A model generated the notes under the pieces. It was not told the DNA's origin. It did no database searches and saw only the letters and a list, made by a program, of their open reading frames with translations. 64,000 nt of DNA from an uncultured Bifidobacterium sp. (GTDB lineage: Bacteria > Actinomycetota > Actinomycetes > Actinomycetales > Bifidobacteriaceae): assembly GCF_959020145.1 (NCBI RefSeq), contig NZ_CAUEQY010000001.1, forward strand, positions 1-64,000. The letters run 5' to 3'. Positions 27,869 to 35,750 of this stretch are shown here, piece by piece (positions within the stretch are counted from its first letter, which is position 1; each line of letters begins with the position of its first letter). A program made the position numbers and the translations under genes.

Positions 27869-28204
27869 ATGGAAATCAGGGACACCATACAGTCAGACGA
27901 CATCAGGTGCGACGGATGGATCGATAAAGACACCGCCGAAGCAAGCATCCGGCAGACGGAAGCGACTCTGAAACGCTACACGCCGGTCTACGACGCCCAA
28001 TGCAAGGAATATCCGCGTGGCGTCGAACCATTCCGCGACTGCATTTTCGCTGAGTGGCATGTGGACACCGACGAAGTGGTCTACTGGCTCGACCTTGACA
28101 ACGACATCCTTCTCGTCACCGACGAAATCGGCTGCGCGCGCATCGACGACATGGTAAGGGACATATGCCGAACATACGCGGCGAGCCACGCCCATTCGGA
28201 TTGA
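27869..28204 (+). CDS. Unknown acidic protein
   Basis: 111 residues, rich in Asp and Glu with a central EWHVDTDEVVYWLDLDNDIL segment. AAGGAGG-like RBS at 27856-27861. The 60 bp upstream can form GGGGTTGCC / GGCAAACCCC. No family recognised. Follows the cysteine-rich gene after 73 bp. Confidence 0.55.
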   Translation: MEIRDTIQSDDIRCDGWIDKDTAEASIRQTEATLKRYTPVYDAQCKEYPRGVEPFRDCIFAEWHVDTDEVVYWLDLDNDILLVTDEIGCARIDDMVRDICRTYAASHAHSD

Positions 28205-28267
28205 CGAAACCGCCGCAGGGGCGTCGAACCCCAGCGGCGGACCGGCGCCCACCCGGACGGCGCACGC

Positions 28268-28535
28268 GCCGGGAACAACGGACCCTCCGCTTCGCTCCGG
28301 GACGATTCCGACAACGGAACGTGCCCCGCCATGCCCATGCGCGGCGGGGCCGGGAAACGGAGCGGCGCCCCGGGCGCCGTCGCCGAAAGCATTTCCTTGT
28401 GACCGTTCGGCTAAAGCCTTTGGATCATAACCGTCTCCACGTCTGCGCCACGCGATACCGAACCCCAAGGGGTTCGGCGTGCTCGCGGACGTTCCGACGG
28501 CTAACGCTTCGCTTGACCAAACGGTCACAAGGAAA
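28268..28535 (+). repeat. Long structured repeat, copy 2
   Basis: Same architecture as copy 1. The hairpin spans 28392-28535. Its outer arms (tttccttgtgaccgtt / aacggtcacaaggaaa) differ in sequence from the other copies but still pair perfectly, and the inner pair is CCGTC/GACGG where copies 3 and 4 have CCGCC/GGCGG. These are compensatory changes. Apical stem CCGAACCCC/GGGGTTCGG is intact. ATG 28580 follows at 45 bp. Confidence 0.85.
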
Positions 28536-28579
28536 AAATTTTCGGGAGCAATCCCACACAAGACCCAAGGAGCAACATC

Positions 28580-29149
28580 ATGCATTTCCTCGGAGCGGTC
28601 ATCGCGGAGAAACAGGACGACATCTATGGAATCCTCGCAGAATGGAGCGAATACGCCGACGTGGACGAATACGTCAAGGAGACCCGAAGCGAAATCATCG
28701 CCAACGGCCGCGCCGACGACCAAGCCTACTTGGAGGACCACGGGAACGACACCGACCCCATGCATGAAAAGTTCAAAAAAGCCGCCGCCGGACGACTCGC
28801 GCTTGACGACGAGGCCGCGCTCAAGGCGTACGCCGAATATCGCAGGCTCAACCTCAACGAGGACGGAGACGCCGTGTCCACGTTCAACGAGGACAGTTTC
28901 TACGACTATTACGAAATCGGAGAATGGGAGGGAGTCGACGCCTTGCAGGGAATCACATGCCGTGAACTGGCCGACCGGTACAACCGCGAGGACGCTTTGG
29001 CAAGAACCGCCATAGGCAGTCTCTGCGTCATCTGCAAGGAAGGCTGGTACGACGGCGGACTGTGGAACGACACCACCACAGCAACGGTGCTGAACGAACT
29101 CGAACGGAACACCGGCAGGAAGGTCTGGTGGCTCAACTTCCACGACTGA
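28580..29149 (+). CDS. Unknown acidic protein sharing a GLWN motif with 30556
   Basis: 189 residues, acidic and helical. The C-terminal part reads SLCVICKEGWYDGGLWND then TTATVLNEL, which resembles VIILGKAGLWNGSRTIASV in the protein at 30556-31230. RBS AAGGAG at 28568. Follows structured repeat copy 2 and is followed by a GC-rich hairpin at 29160. Function unknown. Confidence 0.6.
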   Translation: MHFLGAVIAEKQDDIYGILAEWSEYADVDEYVKETRSEIIANGRADDQAYLEDHGNDTDPMHEKFKKAAAGRLALDDEAALKAYAEYRRLNLNEDGDAVSTFNEDSFYDYYEIGEWEGVDALQGITCRELADRYNREDALARTAIGSLCVICKEGWYDGGLWNDTTTATVLNELERNTGRKVWWLNFHD

Positions 29150-29159
29150 CCGCGCGACG

Positions 29160-29191
29160 GGCCGGCGTCCTCCCATCGGAGGATGCCGGCC
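29160..29191 (+). terminator. GC-rich hairpin after the 28580 gene
   Basis: 14-bp arms ggccggcgtcctcc / ggaggatgccggcc (one G.T) with a 4-nt loop, 10 bp after the stop. No T-run follows, so it is a weak or Rho-assisted terminator at best. Confidence 0.5.
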
Positions 29192-29492
29192 AAGAACCGA
29201 CCTCGCCGCATATGCCGTGCGCAGGCTGGAAATCCGCCGCATCATCATCCCATCGGCGAATCTCGCCGGAACGACCATCCCCACCGGCGTCGAGGTCATC
29301 GGACTGGGCCGCATCGACGAGCTGCTGAACCAGTGACGGCCGATGCGGAAAACGCCGTGGCGGACCACCGGAAGTTCCGGCGGTCCGACACCTCTCCCAA
29401 TCGGCCGGATTCACGGCAGACATGCATGGATTGAGCCCACACATGCTAAAATGGTATTAAATATGGTACAGATACCAGATAAGGAGATTGTC
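29192..29492. other. Gap with a small C-terminal gene fragment
   Basis: A plus frame ending at 29336 reads RRLEIRRIIIPSANLAGTTI then PTGVEVIGLGRIDELL. It resembles the C-terminal end of ComM/YifB or Lon-like Mg-chelatase-type domains (VIPSxN...VxVIGVxxLxEL). It has no start with an RBS and is short, so it is a likely gene remnant. The relBE-type promoter follows. Confidence 0.35.
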
Positions 29493-29813
29493 ATGTTCAA
29501 TTCGTTGGATGTGCTTGACGACCTCGTGCCAGTCAGCGAGCTCAGCAACGGGCGGACCTCAGCCGTGCTGAACAAGGCCGACCGCGCGCCCGTCATCATC
29601 ATCAAGCGCAACAAGCCGTCCTATGTGCTGATGGGCATCAACGACTATCAGGACCTTCTCGATCGTCTTGAGGACACGGAGGACGTCCGCCTCGCGGAAA
29701 AACGCATCGAGGACAACAATGGCCGGGCGACCATCCCCAACGCCGACCTGATGGCCGGGCTCGGCCTGACCGAAGAGGACATCGCGGGCACGCCGACCCC
29801 GGAGATGGCGTGA
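29493..29813 (+). CDS. Phd/RelB-type antitoxin
   Basis: 106 residues. MFNSLDVLDDLVPVSELSNG then LNKADRAPVIIIKRNKPS matches the Phd/YefM/RelB N-terminal DNA-binding fold, followed by a helical toxin-neutralising tail. AAGGAG precedes ATG 29493 and the stop overlaps the toxin GTG. Upstream repeats ATGGTAT and ATGGTAC with GATACCA (29452-29477) form a likely operator. Confidence 0.85.
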   Translation: MFNSLDVLDDLVPVSELSNGRTSAVLNKADRAPVIIIKRNKPSYVLMGINDYQDLLDRLEDTEDVRLAEKRIEDNNGRATIPNADLMAGLGLTEEDIAGTPTPEMA

Positions 29814-30139
29814 GCTGGCGGGTCGAATGGCTCGAAGAAGCCGCGAAGGACATGCGCAGACTGGGCAAGACAGAACAGAAACAGGTGCTCAAAGGCATCG
29901 CCAAGGTCAGCGAGAATCCGCTGCCATCCAGTCAGGGCGGATACGGCAAGCCGTTGCGCAACGCGAACCGAGCCCATCTGGCCGGACTGTGCAAAATCAA
30001 GTTCAGGGACCTTGGAATCAGAGTGGTATACAAGCCGGTTCTCAAGGAAGGAACCATGGTCATCATCGTCGTAGGCGTCAGAACGGATGGCGAAGCCTAC
30101 CTGAAGGCCGATGAAAGGCGCGGACGGCACGCACTCTGA
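29810..30139 (+). CDS. RelE-family toxin
   Basis: 109 residues from GTG 29810 (GTGA overlap with the antitoxin). The sequence has RVEWLEEAAKDMRRLGKTEQ, then a middle GKPLRNANRAHLAGLCKIKF and RDLGIRVVYKPVLKEGTMVI, the RelE/ParE mRNA-interferase fold with the conserved Arg-rich strand. A perfect hairpin terminator follows at 30156. Confidence 0.88.
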   Translation: MSWRVEWLEEAAKDMRRLGKTEQKQVLKGIAKVSENPLPSSQGGYGKPLRNANRAHLAGLCKIKFRDLGIRVVYKPVLKEGTMVIIVVGVRTDGEAYLKADERRGRHAL

Positions 30140-30155
30140 TAAGCGGGCTCATCGA

Positions 30156-30198
30156 ATGGGGGTCGGGCATTCCTACCAATGGAATGCCCGACCCCCAT
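30156..30198 (+). terminator. Terminator after the relBE-type module
   Basis: Perfect 18-bp stem (atgggggtcgggcattcc / ggaatgcccgacccccat) with a 7-nt loop, followed by catcatttt. It ends the toxin-antitoxin unit just before structured repeat copy 3. Confidence 0.85.
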
Positions 30199-30250
30199 CA
30201 TTTTCCGGCCCCTGAAGCCGCCGGAGCCCACCCGGCCCGGCGCGTTCCGC

Positions 30251-30519
30251 GCCGGGGGAGACGGACCCTCCGCTTCGCTCCGGGACGATTCCGACAACGG
30301 AACGTGCCCCGCCATGCCCATGCGCGGCGGGGCCGGGAAACGGAGCGGCGCATGGACGCGCCGCGACCCTTTTATTTTCTTTTGGGCCGTTTGCCTACGG
30401 CAAGGATCGTAACCGCCCTCGCGTCCGCGCCACGCGATACCGAACCCCAAGGGGTTCGGCGTGCTCGCGGACGTTCCGGCGGCTAACGCTATCGCTCGAC
30501 CAAACGGTCCAAAAGAAAA
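30251..30519 (+). repeat. Long structured repeat, copy 3
   Basis: Closely matches copy 2 upstream (the block from GACGGACCCTCCGCTTCGC, with the GCCCCGCC...GGCGGGGC hairpin) and copy 4 downstream. The 145-nt hairpin is at 30375-30519 with arms ttttcttttgggccgtttg / caaacggtccaaaagaaaa (one G.U). Inner stems CCGCC/GGCGG, CGTCCGCG/CGCGGACG and the 9-bp apical stem are all intact. ATG 30556 follows at 37 bp. Confidence 0.88.
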
Positions 30520-30555
30520 AATTCAGGGACCGACAGGACATCAAGGAGCGACATC

Positions 30556-31230
30556 ATGCAGCAGAACATCATCTGGACCAACGACACCGACCAGATCGAC
30601 GCCATCATCGACGACTGGAAGCAGAAGGCGGCGCACCTCGCCACGGCCATGGCCGAAAACCCGAAAGAGACCATGGCGGACGCGACGTACGGTGTGGACG
30701 TCATCCTCGAAAAGGCATGGAAATACGTCGTGGGGGAGTGCGAACTGCCGGCCCCGCAGCGACTCGTCGAAGCCATCGAATCCATCGACGAATACGACGC
30801 GAACGTCCGTATCGCCGCGGACGACCTCAACACTGAATACCGTGCCGACGAGCGGGACAACCTGCGTCACCTCGAGCTCGCGCATCCCGTCATCATCCTC
30901 GGCAAGGCCGGACTCTGGAACGGCAGCCGCACCATCGCCAGCGTCGTGAGGTTCGACAACATCGGCGACATCATCTCCGACAGCCCATGGACCGGTATGG
31001 AATACGAGACCTGGAAGATCGACGGCCACGACGACCTGAGATACGTCGGCGTCCACCACGACGGGGTCAACACCTGCACCTTCCGCGAGCTCAAGACCGA
31101 CGGGCACGGCGAAAAACCCATCGAAGAGAACGACCTGCGCGCCCTGCTCAGGGCGAGCCGCCCCCTCGGGCCACTGGTGCGAGAAGTCTACGGCATGCCC
31201 GCACCCGCGAAAAAACACGGAAACCGTTGA
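30556..31230 (+). CDS. Unknown helical protein sharing a GLWN motif with 28580
   Basis: 224 residues, acidic N-terminus rich in helices (DQIDAIIDDWKQKAAHLATA), then VIILGKAGLWNGSRTIASVV, then a mixed alpha/beta tail. The GLWNG/RT segment is shared with the product at 28580. RBS AAGGAG at 30542. Last gene before element B. Function unknown. Confidence 0.6.
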   Translation: MQQNIIWTNDTDQIDAIIDDWKQKAAHLATAMAENPKETMADATYGVDVILEKAWKYVVGECELPAPQRLVEAIESIDEYDANVRIAADDLNTEYRADERDNLRHLELAHPVIILGKAGLWNGSRTIASVVRFDNIGDIISDSPWTGMEYETWKIDGHDDLRYVGVHHDGVNTCTFRELKTDGHGEKPIEENDLRALLRASRPLGPLVREVYGMPAPAKKHGNR

Positions 31231-31254
31231 AAAAGACAAGCCACAACCGGAAAA

Positions 31255-31314
31255 TATCACAATACTGTGATATAATGGGGGCTATCGGCAAGACATAGGC
31301 CAGCCGAAACCCCC
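31255..31314 (+). promoter_or_regulatory. Operator/promoter/leader-hairpin element B
   Basis: Palindrome tatcacaatactgtgata (31255-31272) overlaps a consensus -10 box TATAAT (31271-31276). The 5' hairpin has stem GGGGG...TCGGC / GCCGA...CCCCC (31277-31289 / 31303-31314) and loop aagacataggcca. A small membrane-protein gene follows. Confidence 0.8.
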
Positions 31315-31332
31315 AGAACGAAAGGGACAACA

Positions 31333-31533
31333 ATGCTCGAAGCATTCAACGAACTCATGGCGGACCCTACATCCCGCGCCGAACTCGTCGGCGGACTGGT
31401 CGAAGTCCTCATCTTCATCATCCCCGCGGGAGCGTACGCGCTCTCATTCCGGATCCGAGCCTCTCTACGCCGCTTGCGCTACGGCACCGATCGTCCACGC
31501 GTCATCATCGGCCATGCGACCAACTCCTATTAG
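31333..31533 (+). CDS. Small single-helix membrane protein
   Basis: 66 residues: a short acidic N-terminus, one hydrophobic helix (ELVGGLVEVLIFIIPAGAYA) and a basic tail (RIRASLRRLRYGTDRPRV). Preceded by GAAAGGGACAAC and by element B, whose transcript begins near the hairpin. No family recognised. Confidence 0.6.
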   Translation: MLEAFNELMADPTSRAELVGGLVEVLIFIIPAGAYALSFRIRASLRRLRYGTDRPRVIIGHATNSY

Positions 31534-31625
31534 AGACGCATTCCGCCGACATGGCGGTCCGGAGGGAGTTCCGCCGACCTCCGGATTATTCCCTTGCAAA
31601 CCGGTGGAATCAAAGGAGCCGCATT

Positions 31626-31919
31626 ATGAGCGACATCGACGAAAATTCGGACCGCAGGCTGTCCGATACTTCCGAAAAGTACGAAGGAACGGAACATTAC
31701 ACGCTTGTCAAAACCAAAGACGGATGGCATGGCGACCCAGACGGTTACAGCTGGCAATGGTTCGACTTCCCCGACATCACATTCACCGATGACGGCGACT
31801 GCCATTTCGAACTGGAGGCCGAAGCCATCGACATGGCGGTCGAACTTGACACCTACCGGGAATTCCTCGCCATCCTCTCCAGAGAGATAGAAGAACTCCG
31901 CCAGCAAATCGACGGTTAG
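31626..31919 (+). CDS. Unknown acidic protein
   Basis: 97 residues, strongly acidic, with a WHGDPDGYSWQWFDFPDITF segment and a C-terminal helix (TYREFLAILSREIEELRQQI). ATG 31626 has AAAGGAGCC upstream; the open frame begins at 31551, but that has no RBS. Function unknown. Confidence 0.55.
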   Translation: MSDIDENSDRRLSDTSEKYEGTEHYTLVKTKDGWHGDPDGYSWQWFDFPDITFTDDGDCHFELEAEAIDMAVELDTYREFLAILSREIEELRQQIDG

Positions 31920-32006
31920 ACAGGCAAGCCCGAATCCGCCCGCGGGACATCGCGGGCGGATGCCTCCGGCGGCCAGAGGACGGCTAACGTCCTCTGGACT
32001 CCACGC

Positions 32007-32256
32007 GCCGGGAACCGGTTCCCGGACCCAATAATGGCCAAACCGCGCCACGGAGGCCGCGGCCCGGCCGGAGGGAAATGGAGCGGCGCCCAGCGCGCCG
32101 CGACCCTTTTATTTTCTTTTGGGCCGTTTGCCTACGGCAAGGATCGTAACCGCCCTCGCGTCCGCGCCACGCGATACCGAACCCCAAGGGGTTCGGCGTG
32201 CTCGCGGACGTTCCGGCGGCTAACGCTATCGCTCGACCAAACGGTCCAAAAGAAAA
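32007..32256 (+). repeat. Long structured repeat, copy 4
   Basis: The upstream GC-rich block is diverged here (no GCCCCGCC hairpin), but the hairpin at 32112-32256 is nearly identical to copy 3, with arms ttttcttttgggccgtttg / caaacggtccaaaagaaaa and all inner stems intact. ATG 32294 follows at 37 bp with AAGGAG between. Confidence 0.85.
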
Positions 32257-32293
32257 AAATTCAGGGACCGGTTTCATCCAAGGAGACACGAAC

Positions 32294-32557
32294 ATGAACC
32301 ACTGCGCATACGAACGGCAGTCCAAGCCGAGGAACATCGAAGTGAAGGGCCTGTACGGCAGGTGGGACGTCCAGCTTCACGCGACCGTGGACGGCGGTCG
32401 GGAATACTGGTGGGTCGAGAACGCCAACGGCATCGACGGCGAGGAAGGCTATTGGACCACCAGGAACGAGGCGGGGGAGTACGAATACTTCTGCGACGCC
32501 GGCTGGGGCGACGAGGCGAACGCCATCTGCCATCTCGAAGACGCCATCGACGACTGA
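32294..32557 (+). CDS. Unknown acidic protein
   Basis: 87 residues. Starts MNHCAYERQSKPRNIEVKGL and is rich in Glu, Asp and aromatic residues (YWWVENANG, EYEYFCDAGWGDE). The start is set by AAGGAG and by the conserved distance to structured repeat copy 4; the frame is also open through the repeat itself, which is not coding. Function unknown. Confidence 0.55.
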   Translation: MNHCAYERQSKPRNIEVKGLYGRWDVQLHATVDGGREYWWVENANGIDGEEGYWTTRNEAGEYEYFCDAGWGDEANAICHLEDAIDD

Positions 32558-32633
32558 AAAGAAAAACGTCCGGCCTCCATATCGGGTCGGACGCCCGTGA
32601 ACATACGGAGCAAGAGAAACAGGAGCAGGAAAA

Positions 32634-32993
32634 ATGTGCAACTACAAGCTGACCGTCACCCTTGAGAAGAGCGTCGACGTCGTGGACGGCGGCGGCTGGG
32701 TCACCGGCATGACGTGGCGCAAGGCCGTCATCCTCGAAGCCGGCGAACGCGCAAGCGTCCTCGCCCTGCGCGACCTGCTCAACCAATCCAAGCCCGCCAT
32801 GGACGATCTCGGATACATGCTGTGGGACCGCTGCTACGGAATGTGCAACCGCCAGTGCTGGCAGTGGGAATTGGTTTCGGCGCACAGCACCTGCGTCAAT
32901 GAAATCCTCCGCAAGGCCGGCATCGACTGGCCGGCGGACGGCATTCCCAGCATTGACAAGCCCATCATCACCATCAACCTCGCCATCAACTGA
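32634..32993 (+). CDS. Unknown protein
   Basis: 119 residues with several cysteines (DRCYGMCNRQCWQWELVSA) and a helical C-terminus. AGGAGCAGG-like RBS. It lies 76 bp after the previous gene and 18 bp before the next. No family recognised. Confidence 0.5.
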   Translation: MCNYKLTVTLEKSVDVVDGGGWVTGMTWRKAVILEAGERASVLALRDLLNQSKPAMDDLGYMLWDRCYGMCNRQCWQWELVSAHSTCVNEILRKAGIDWPADGIPSIDKPIITINLAIN

Positions 32994-33011
32994 CCTTCGG
33001 AAAGGAGAACG

Positions 33012-33743
33012 ATGGACGCCGAACGAATCATGGAACGAGTGCGCAGACTGCTGGCGATAGCCAACGATCCCGCAGCGTCCGACAACGAGCAGCGCATAGC
33101 CCTCGAACAGGCCCAAAGGCTCATGGACCGGCACGCCATCGAGGAATGGCAGCTCGAAGAGGACCACGACGCAATCGAGATCATCCGCCGTATGATCCAC
33201 CTGGAAGCCAACCCATGCAACTGGTACATGGCTGAACTCGCCAACATCGTCGCACTGGGAAACCGATGCCGGGCGTCATACGGATGGCGGCGGGCCGGGA
33301 ACGGACGGAACGTCGTCTGCTCCATCAGCATTTACGGAGCCCGCTCCGACGTGGACAAGACCGAAGCCATCTGGACGGCTATGGAGACCAGCCGAGCTGC
33401 CATGTGGCGGGAACGGGCCAGGACGACACCACGCGCGAAAGCGAACGCGGCATGGAGGAACGGCTATTACCGCGGATTCCAGGAGGAGATCGCCCGCAGA
33501 TACGCAATCCTCCGGCGGGAGATGGAATCGGATGGCGCCGGCAGGGACCTCGTCACCGTCCGCGGCAGCCAGGTCGAACAATGGGTCGAAAAACACGTCA
33601 CCTTCAGCGACAGTCGGCCGAAACTCTCCAAGCCCACGGGATCCAGCCAGTCGGCCTACCGGCACGGACGACAGGACGGGGCACGCCAGGCCATCGGACT
33701 TAAGGAGACCGGCAAGGTCGCCGATTGGGCTCTGGAAAAGTAG
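33012..33743 (+). CDS. DUF2786-like protein
   Basis: 243 residues. The N-terminus MDAERIMERVRRLLAIANDP then EQRIALEQAQRLMDRHAIEE matches the DUF2786 helical hairpin, which is often found in phage and plasmid proteins. The remainder is alpha/beta with an Arg-rich WRERARTTPRAKAN helix. RBS AAAGGAGAA. Element C starts 16 bp after its stop. Function unknown. Confidence 0.7.
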   Translation: MDAERIMERVRRLLAIANDPAASDNEQRIALEQAQRLMDRHAIEEWQLEEDHDAIEIIRRMIHLEANPCNWYMAELANIVALGNRCRASYGWRRAGNGRNVVCSISIYGARSDVDKTEAIWTAMETSRAAMWRERARTTPRAKANAAWRNGYYRGFQEEIARRYAILRREMESDGAGRDLVTVRGSQVEQWVEKHVTFSDSRPKLSKPTGSSQSAYRHGRQDGARQAIGLKETGKVADWALEK

Positions 33744-33759
33744 GAAGACACCTGCAAAA

Positions 33760-33818
33760 TATCACACATGTGTGATATACTTGGGGTATCGGCAGGGCAT
33801 AGGCCAGCCGGTATCCCC
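33760..33818 (+). promoter_or_regulatory. Operator/promoter/leader-hairpin element C
   Basis: Palindrome tatcacacatgtgtgata (33760-33777) overlaps a -10 TATACT (33776-33781). A hairpin with stem GGGG.TATCGGC / GCCGGTA.TCCCC encloses the loop AGGGCATAGGCCA (33794-33806). It precedes a tiny, apparently frameshifted gene. Confidence 0.75.
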
Positions 33819-33839
33819 ACAGTGAAAGGGAAATCGCCC

Positions 33840-34000
33840 ATGGATACGATTCGGGACTGACTCGCGCACGCCGCGCGGTCACGCGCCGCATATCCCTGAT
33901 GGAGTCCCCTCTGACCGACGAAGAGCTTCTGCTGCTAGACGGCTGGAGCCCCACGCCCACGGCTCTGTGGCGTCTTAAGGCCAGAGGGAGTATTGACTGA
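33840..34000 (+). pseudogene. Frameshifted tiny gene under element C
   Basis: ATG 33840 follows GAAAGGG but stops after six codons (MDTIRD). The +1 frame then continues TRARRAVTRRISL, MESPLTDEELLLLDGW and TALWRLKARGSID to a stop at 34000, a plausible coding tail of basic helix plus acidic segment. A single-base change would join them. Alternatives: MDTIRD as a leader peptide, with a second start at ATG 33899. Confidence 0.4.
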
Positions 34001-34092
34001 AGCTCTAGCCTCGCATCGGTTCGACCGACTCCGAAAAATCGACTTCCATCGAAAAATCTTTGGTTCCATCCACTCCGGACGGAACCACAACC

Positions 34093-34749
34093 ATGAAAGG
34101 AAACACAACAAAAATGTATTGGGAACGCTATATCGACCGTCGCAATCCGCGCCGCATCGAACCGCTCGACAAGCCGATCGACACATACATCATGCTTGAC
34201 ACGGAGACCACCGGCCTCCATCCCGAGGAGGGAGCCACGCTCATCGAGATCGGCGCCCTGTTCGTGCAACCCGGCAACGAGAACAGCAGGCCGAAGTTCG
34301 AGCAGTTGATCGACCCGCAGCATCCATTGACGGAATTCATCACGGGCCTCACCGGCATCACCGACCGCATGCTCCAGGGCATGCCGACCGCCGGCGCGGC
34401 GATGATGCGCTTCCACCAGTGGATCGACCATGTCTGGCCGGCGGGGGAGCCGTTGACCATCATCGCGCACAACGCTCAATTCGACGTCAGTTTCCTTGAC
34501 GTGGCCGAACGTGTCTACGATCCGACCTCGCCAGTGTTCGACTGCAAGTGGGCGTGCACGAAGGAGATGAGCTGGGAGCTCAACCCGCAGAAGCGTCATC
34601 ACCGCGTCGCGGACCTCATCGTCGACTACCACATCGGAGACGTCGAGGAACACCGTGCGCTGTCCGACGCGATCCAGGAGCAGATGCTCTACCAAGCGCT
34701 TTGCGCTGAGGCCACCAGGCGAGGGAAGTGGAATGAAAGGGAAGACTGA
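34093..34749 (+). CDS. DnaQ-like 3'-5' exonuclease
   Basis: 218-residue DEDDh exonuclease of the DnaQ/RNase T group. Exo I is MLDTETTGLHPEEGATLIE, Exo II IIAHNAQFDVSFLD, and Exo III HRALSDA, giving all four acidic residues plus the histidine. No polymerase is attached. ATG 34093 is chosen; 34114 (MYWERYIDRRN) is possible. Within the element it may proofread or process single-stranded transfer intermediates, next to SSB. Confidence 0.9.
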   Translation: MKGNTTKMYWERYIDRRNPRRIEPLDKPIDTYIMLDTETTGLHPEEGATLIEIGALFVQPGNENSRPKFEQLIDPQHPLTEFITGLTGITDRMLQGMPTAGAAMMRFHQWIDHVWPAGEPLTIIAHNAQFDVSFLDVAERVYDPTSPVFDCKWACTKEMSWELNPQKRHHRVADLIVDYHIGDVEEHRALSDAIQEQMLYQALCAEATRRGKWNERED

Positions 34750-34806
34750 CATGGTTGCACGAAGCCTAGCAGAGAACAATTATCCAGCGGAAGAAGGAGG
34801 GTTGAA

Positions 34807-35160
34807 ATGAGCATCGTGGCAGACGAGGCGGAGGATTACGCAAACAGTCAGGACTACGACTGCTGCCAGATCATCGAAGGAGCATTCACCGTCGGCGACG
34901 CGATCATCGAAGCGTACGCCGCCGGACGACTCGCGCCTTCCACCGACGCCGGAGTCGAAGCAGCCGCCGATTTCTTCACCTCTCATCTGAGCATGCTCGG
35001 ATCGGCGTCAAGCTTCATAGACACAGGCCGGGCGAAAGACCTCGCGCGCGGAATGCTCGACGCGGCGCGAAAAGCCATAAACCGCCCAGCAACAAGCCAA
35101 ATTCAGAGAACAAGCATGGGACTGAGTGGGCACATGGAATATCGACATACGATGAAGTGA
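34807..35160 (+). CDS. Unknown protein upstream of ssb
   Basis: 117 residues, acidic N-terminus then an alpha-helical region (GDAIIEAYAAGRLAPSTDAG) and a basic tail. GAAGGAGGG lies upstream of ATG 34807. Co-directional with the exonuclease and ssb. No family recognised. Confidence 0.5.
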   Translation: MSIVADEAEDYANSQDYDCCQIIEGAFTVGDAIIEAYAAGRLAPSTDAGVEAAADFFTSHLSMLGSASSFIDTGRAKDLARGMLDAARKAINRPATSQIQRTSMGLSGHMEYRHTMK

Positions 35161-35209
35161 GAAGGATAAGCCCACCACATGGGCCGCAATTCGAAAGAAA
35201 GGACCAATC

Positions 35210-35701
35210 ATGGCGACAATCAACCAGATTCCCATGACCCTCATGGGCAATCTCGTCTCCGATCTCGAACCCAAGCGCACGGCAGGCGGCAGGACCGTCG
35301 TCAACTTCCGCGTAGCCCAAACCAGCGTCACCGAGAAGAACGGCAAATGGGAGGACGGCGAGACCACGTTCATCCGCTGCGTAGCCTACGGCATCCTGGC
35401 GGACCATATGATCGCCTCCGGCATCCGCAAGGGCACCAGGGTCATAGTCAGCGGACGATACGTGCAACGCGACTGGCAGACCGAGACGGGGGAGAGGCGA
35501 AGCAGCTACGAGCTCAACGTGGACGATCTCGGCGCCTCCGTCCGTTACGCCACCGTCCAGATCACCAAGGCCACCGCCAACGCCGGCATGCAACACGCTC
35601 CGCTGGTCCAACCGCAACAGCAGACGGCCCAGCCAACGAATGATCCATGGCCCACTGCCACACAGGACCAGTTCGCCGAACCACAGGAGCCGGCCTTCTA
35701 G
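35210..35701 (+). CDS. ssb: Single-stranded DNA-binding protein
   Basis: 163-residue OB-fold protein. It has MATINQIPMTLMGNLVSDLE, NFRVAQTS, TFIRCVAYGILAD and KGTRVIVSGRYVQRDWQTE, the SSB core, followed by a Gln/Pro linker. The C-terminal tip is EPQEPAF rather than the usual acidic DDDIPF, so interaction with host SSB partners may be weak. It lies two genes downstream of a DnaQ-like exonuclease and 2.7 kb upstream of the relaxase operon; such SSBs are common in conjugative elements. A terminator follows. Confidence 0.92.
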   Translation: MATINQIPMTLMGNLVSDLEPKRTAGGRTVVNFRVAQTSVTEKNGKWEDGETTFIRCVAYGILADHMIASGIRKGTRVIVSGRYVQRDWQTETGERRSSYELNVDDLGASVRYATVQITKATANAGMQHAPLVQPQQQTAQPTNDPWPTATQDQFAEPQEPAF

Positions 35702-35717
35702 AAAATCCCGCAGATTC

Positions 35718-35749
35718 GAGCCCATGAAAAACTCATGGGCTCTCTTTTT
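35718..35749 (+). terminator. Terminator after ssb
   Basis: Perfect 10-bp stem (gagcccatga / tcatgggctc), 5-nt loop, then tctttttctt. It also creates a false start codon for the following remnant. Confidence 0.88.
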
Positions 35750-35750
35750 C

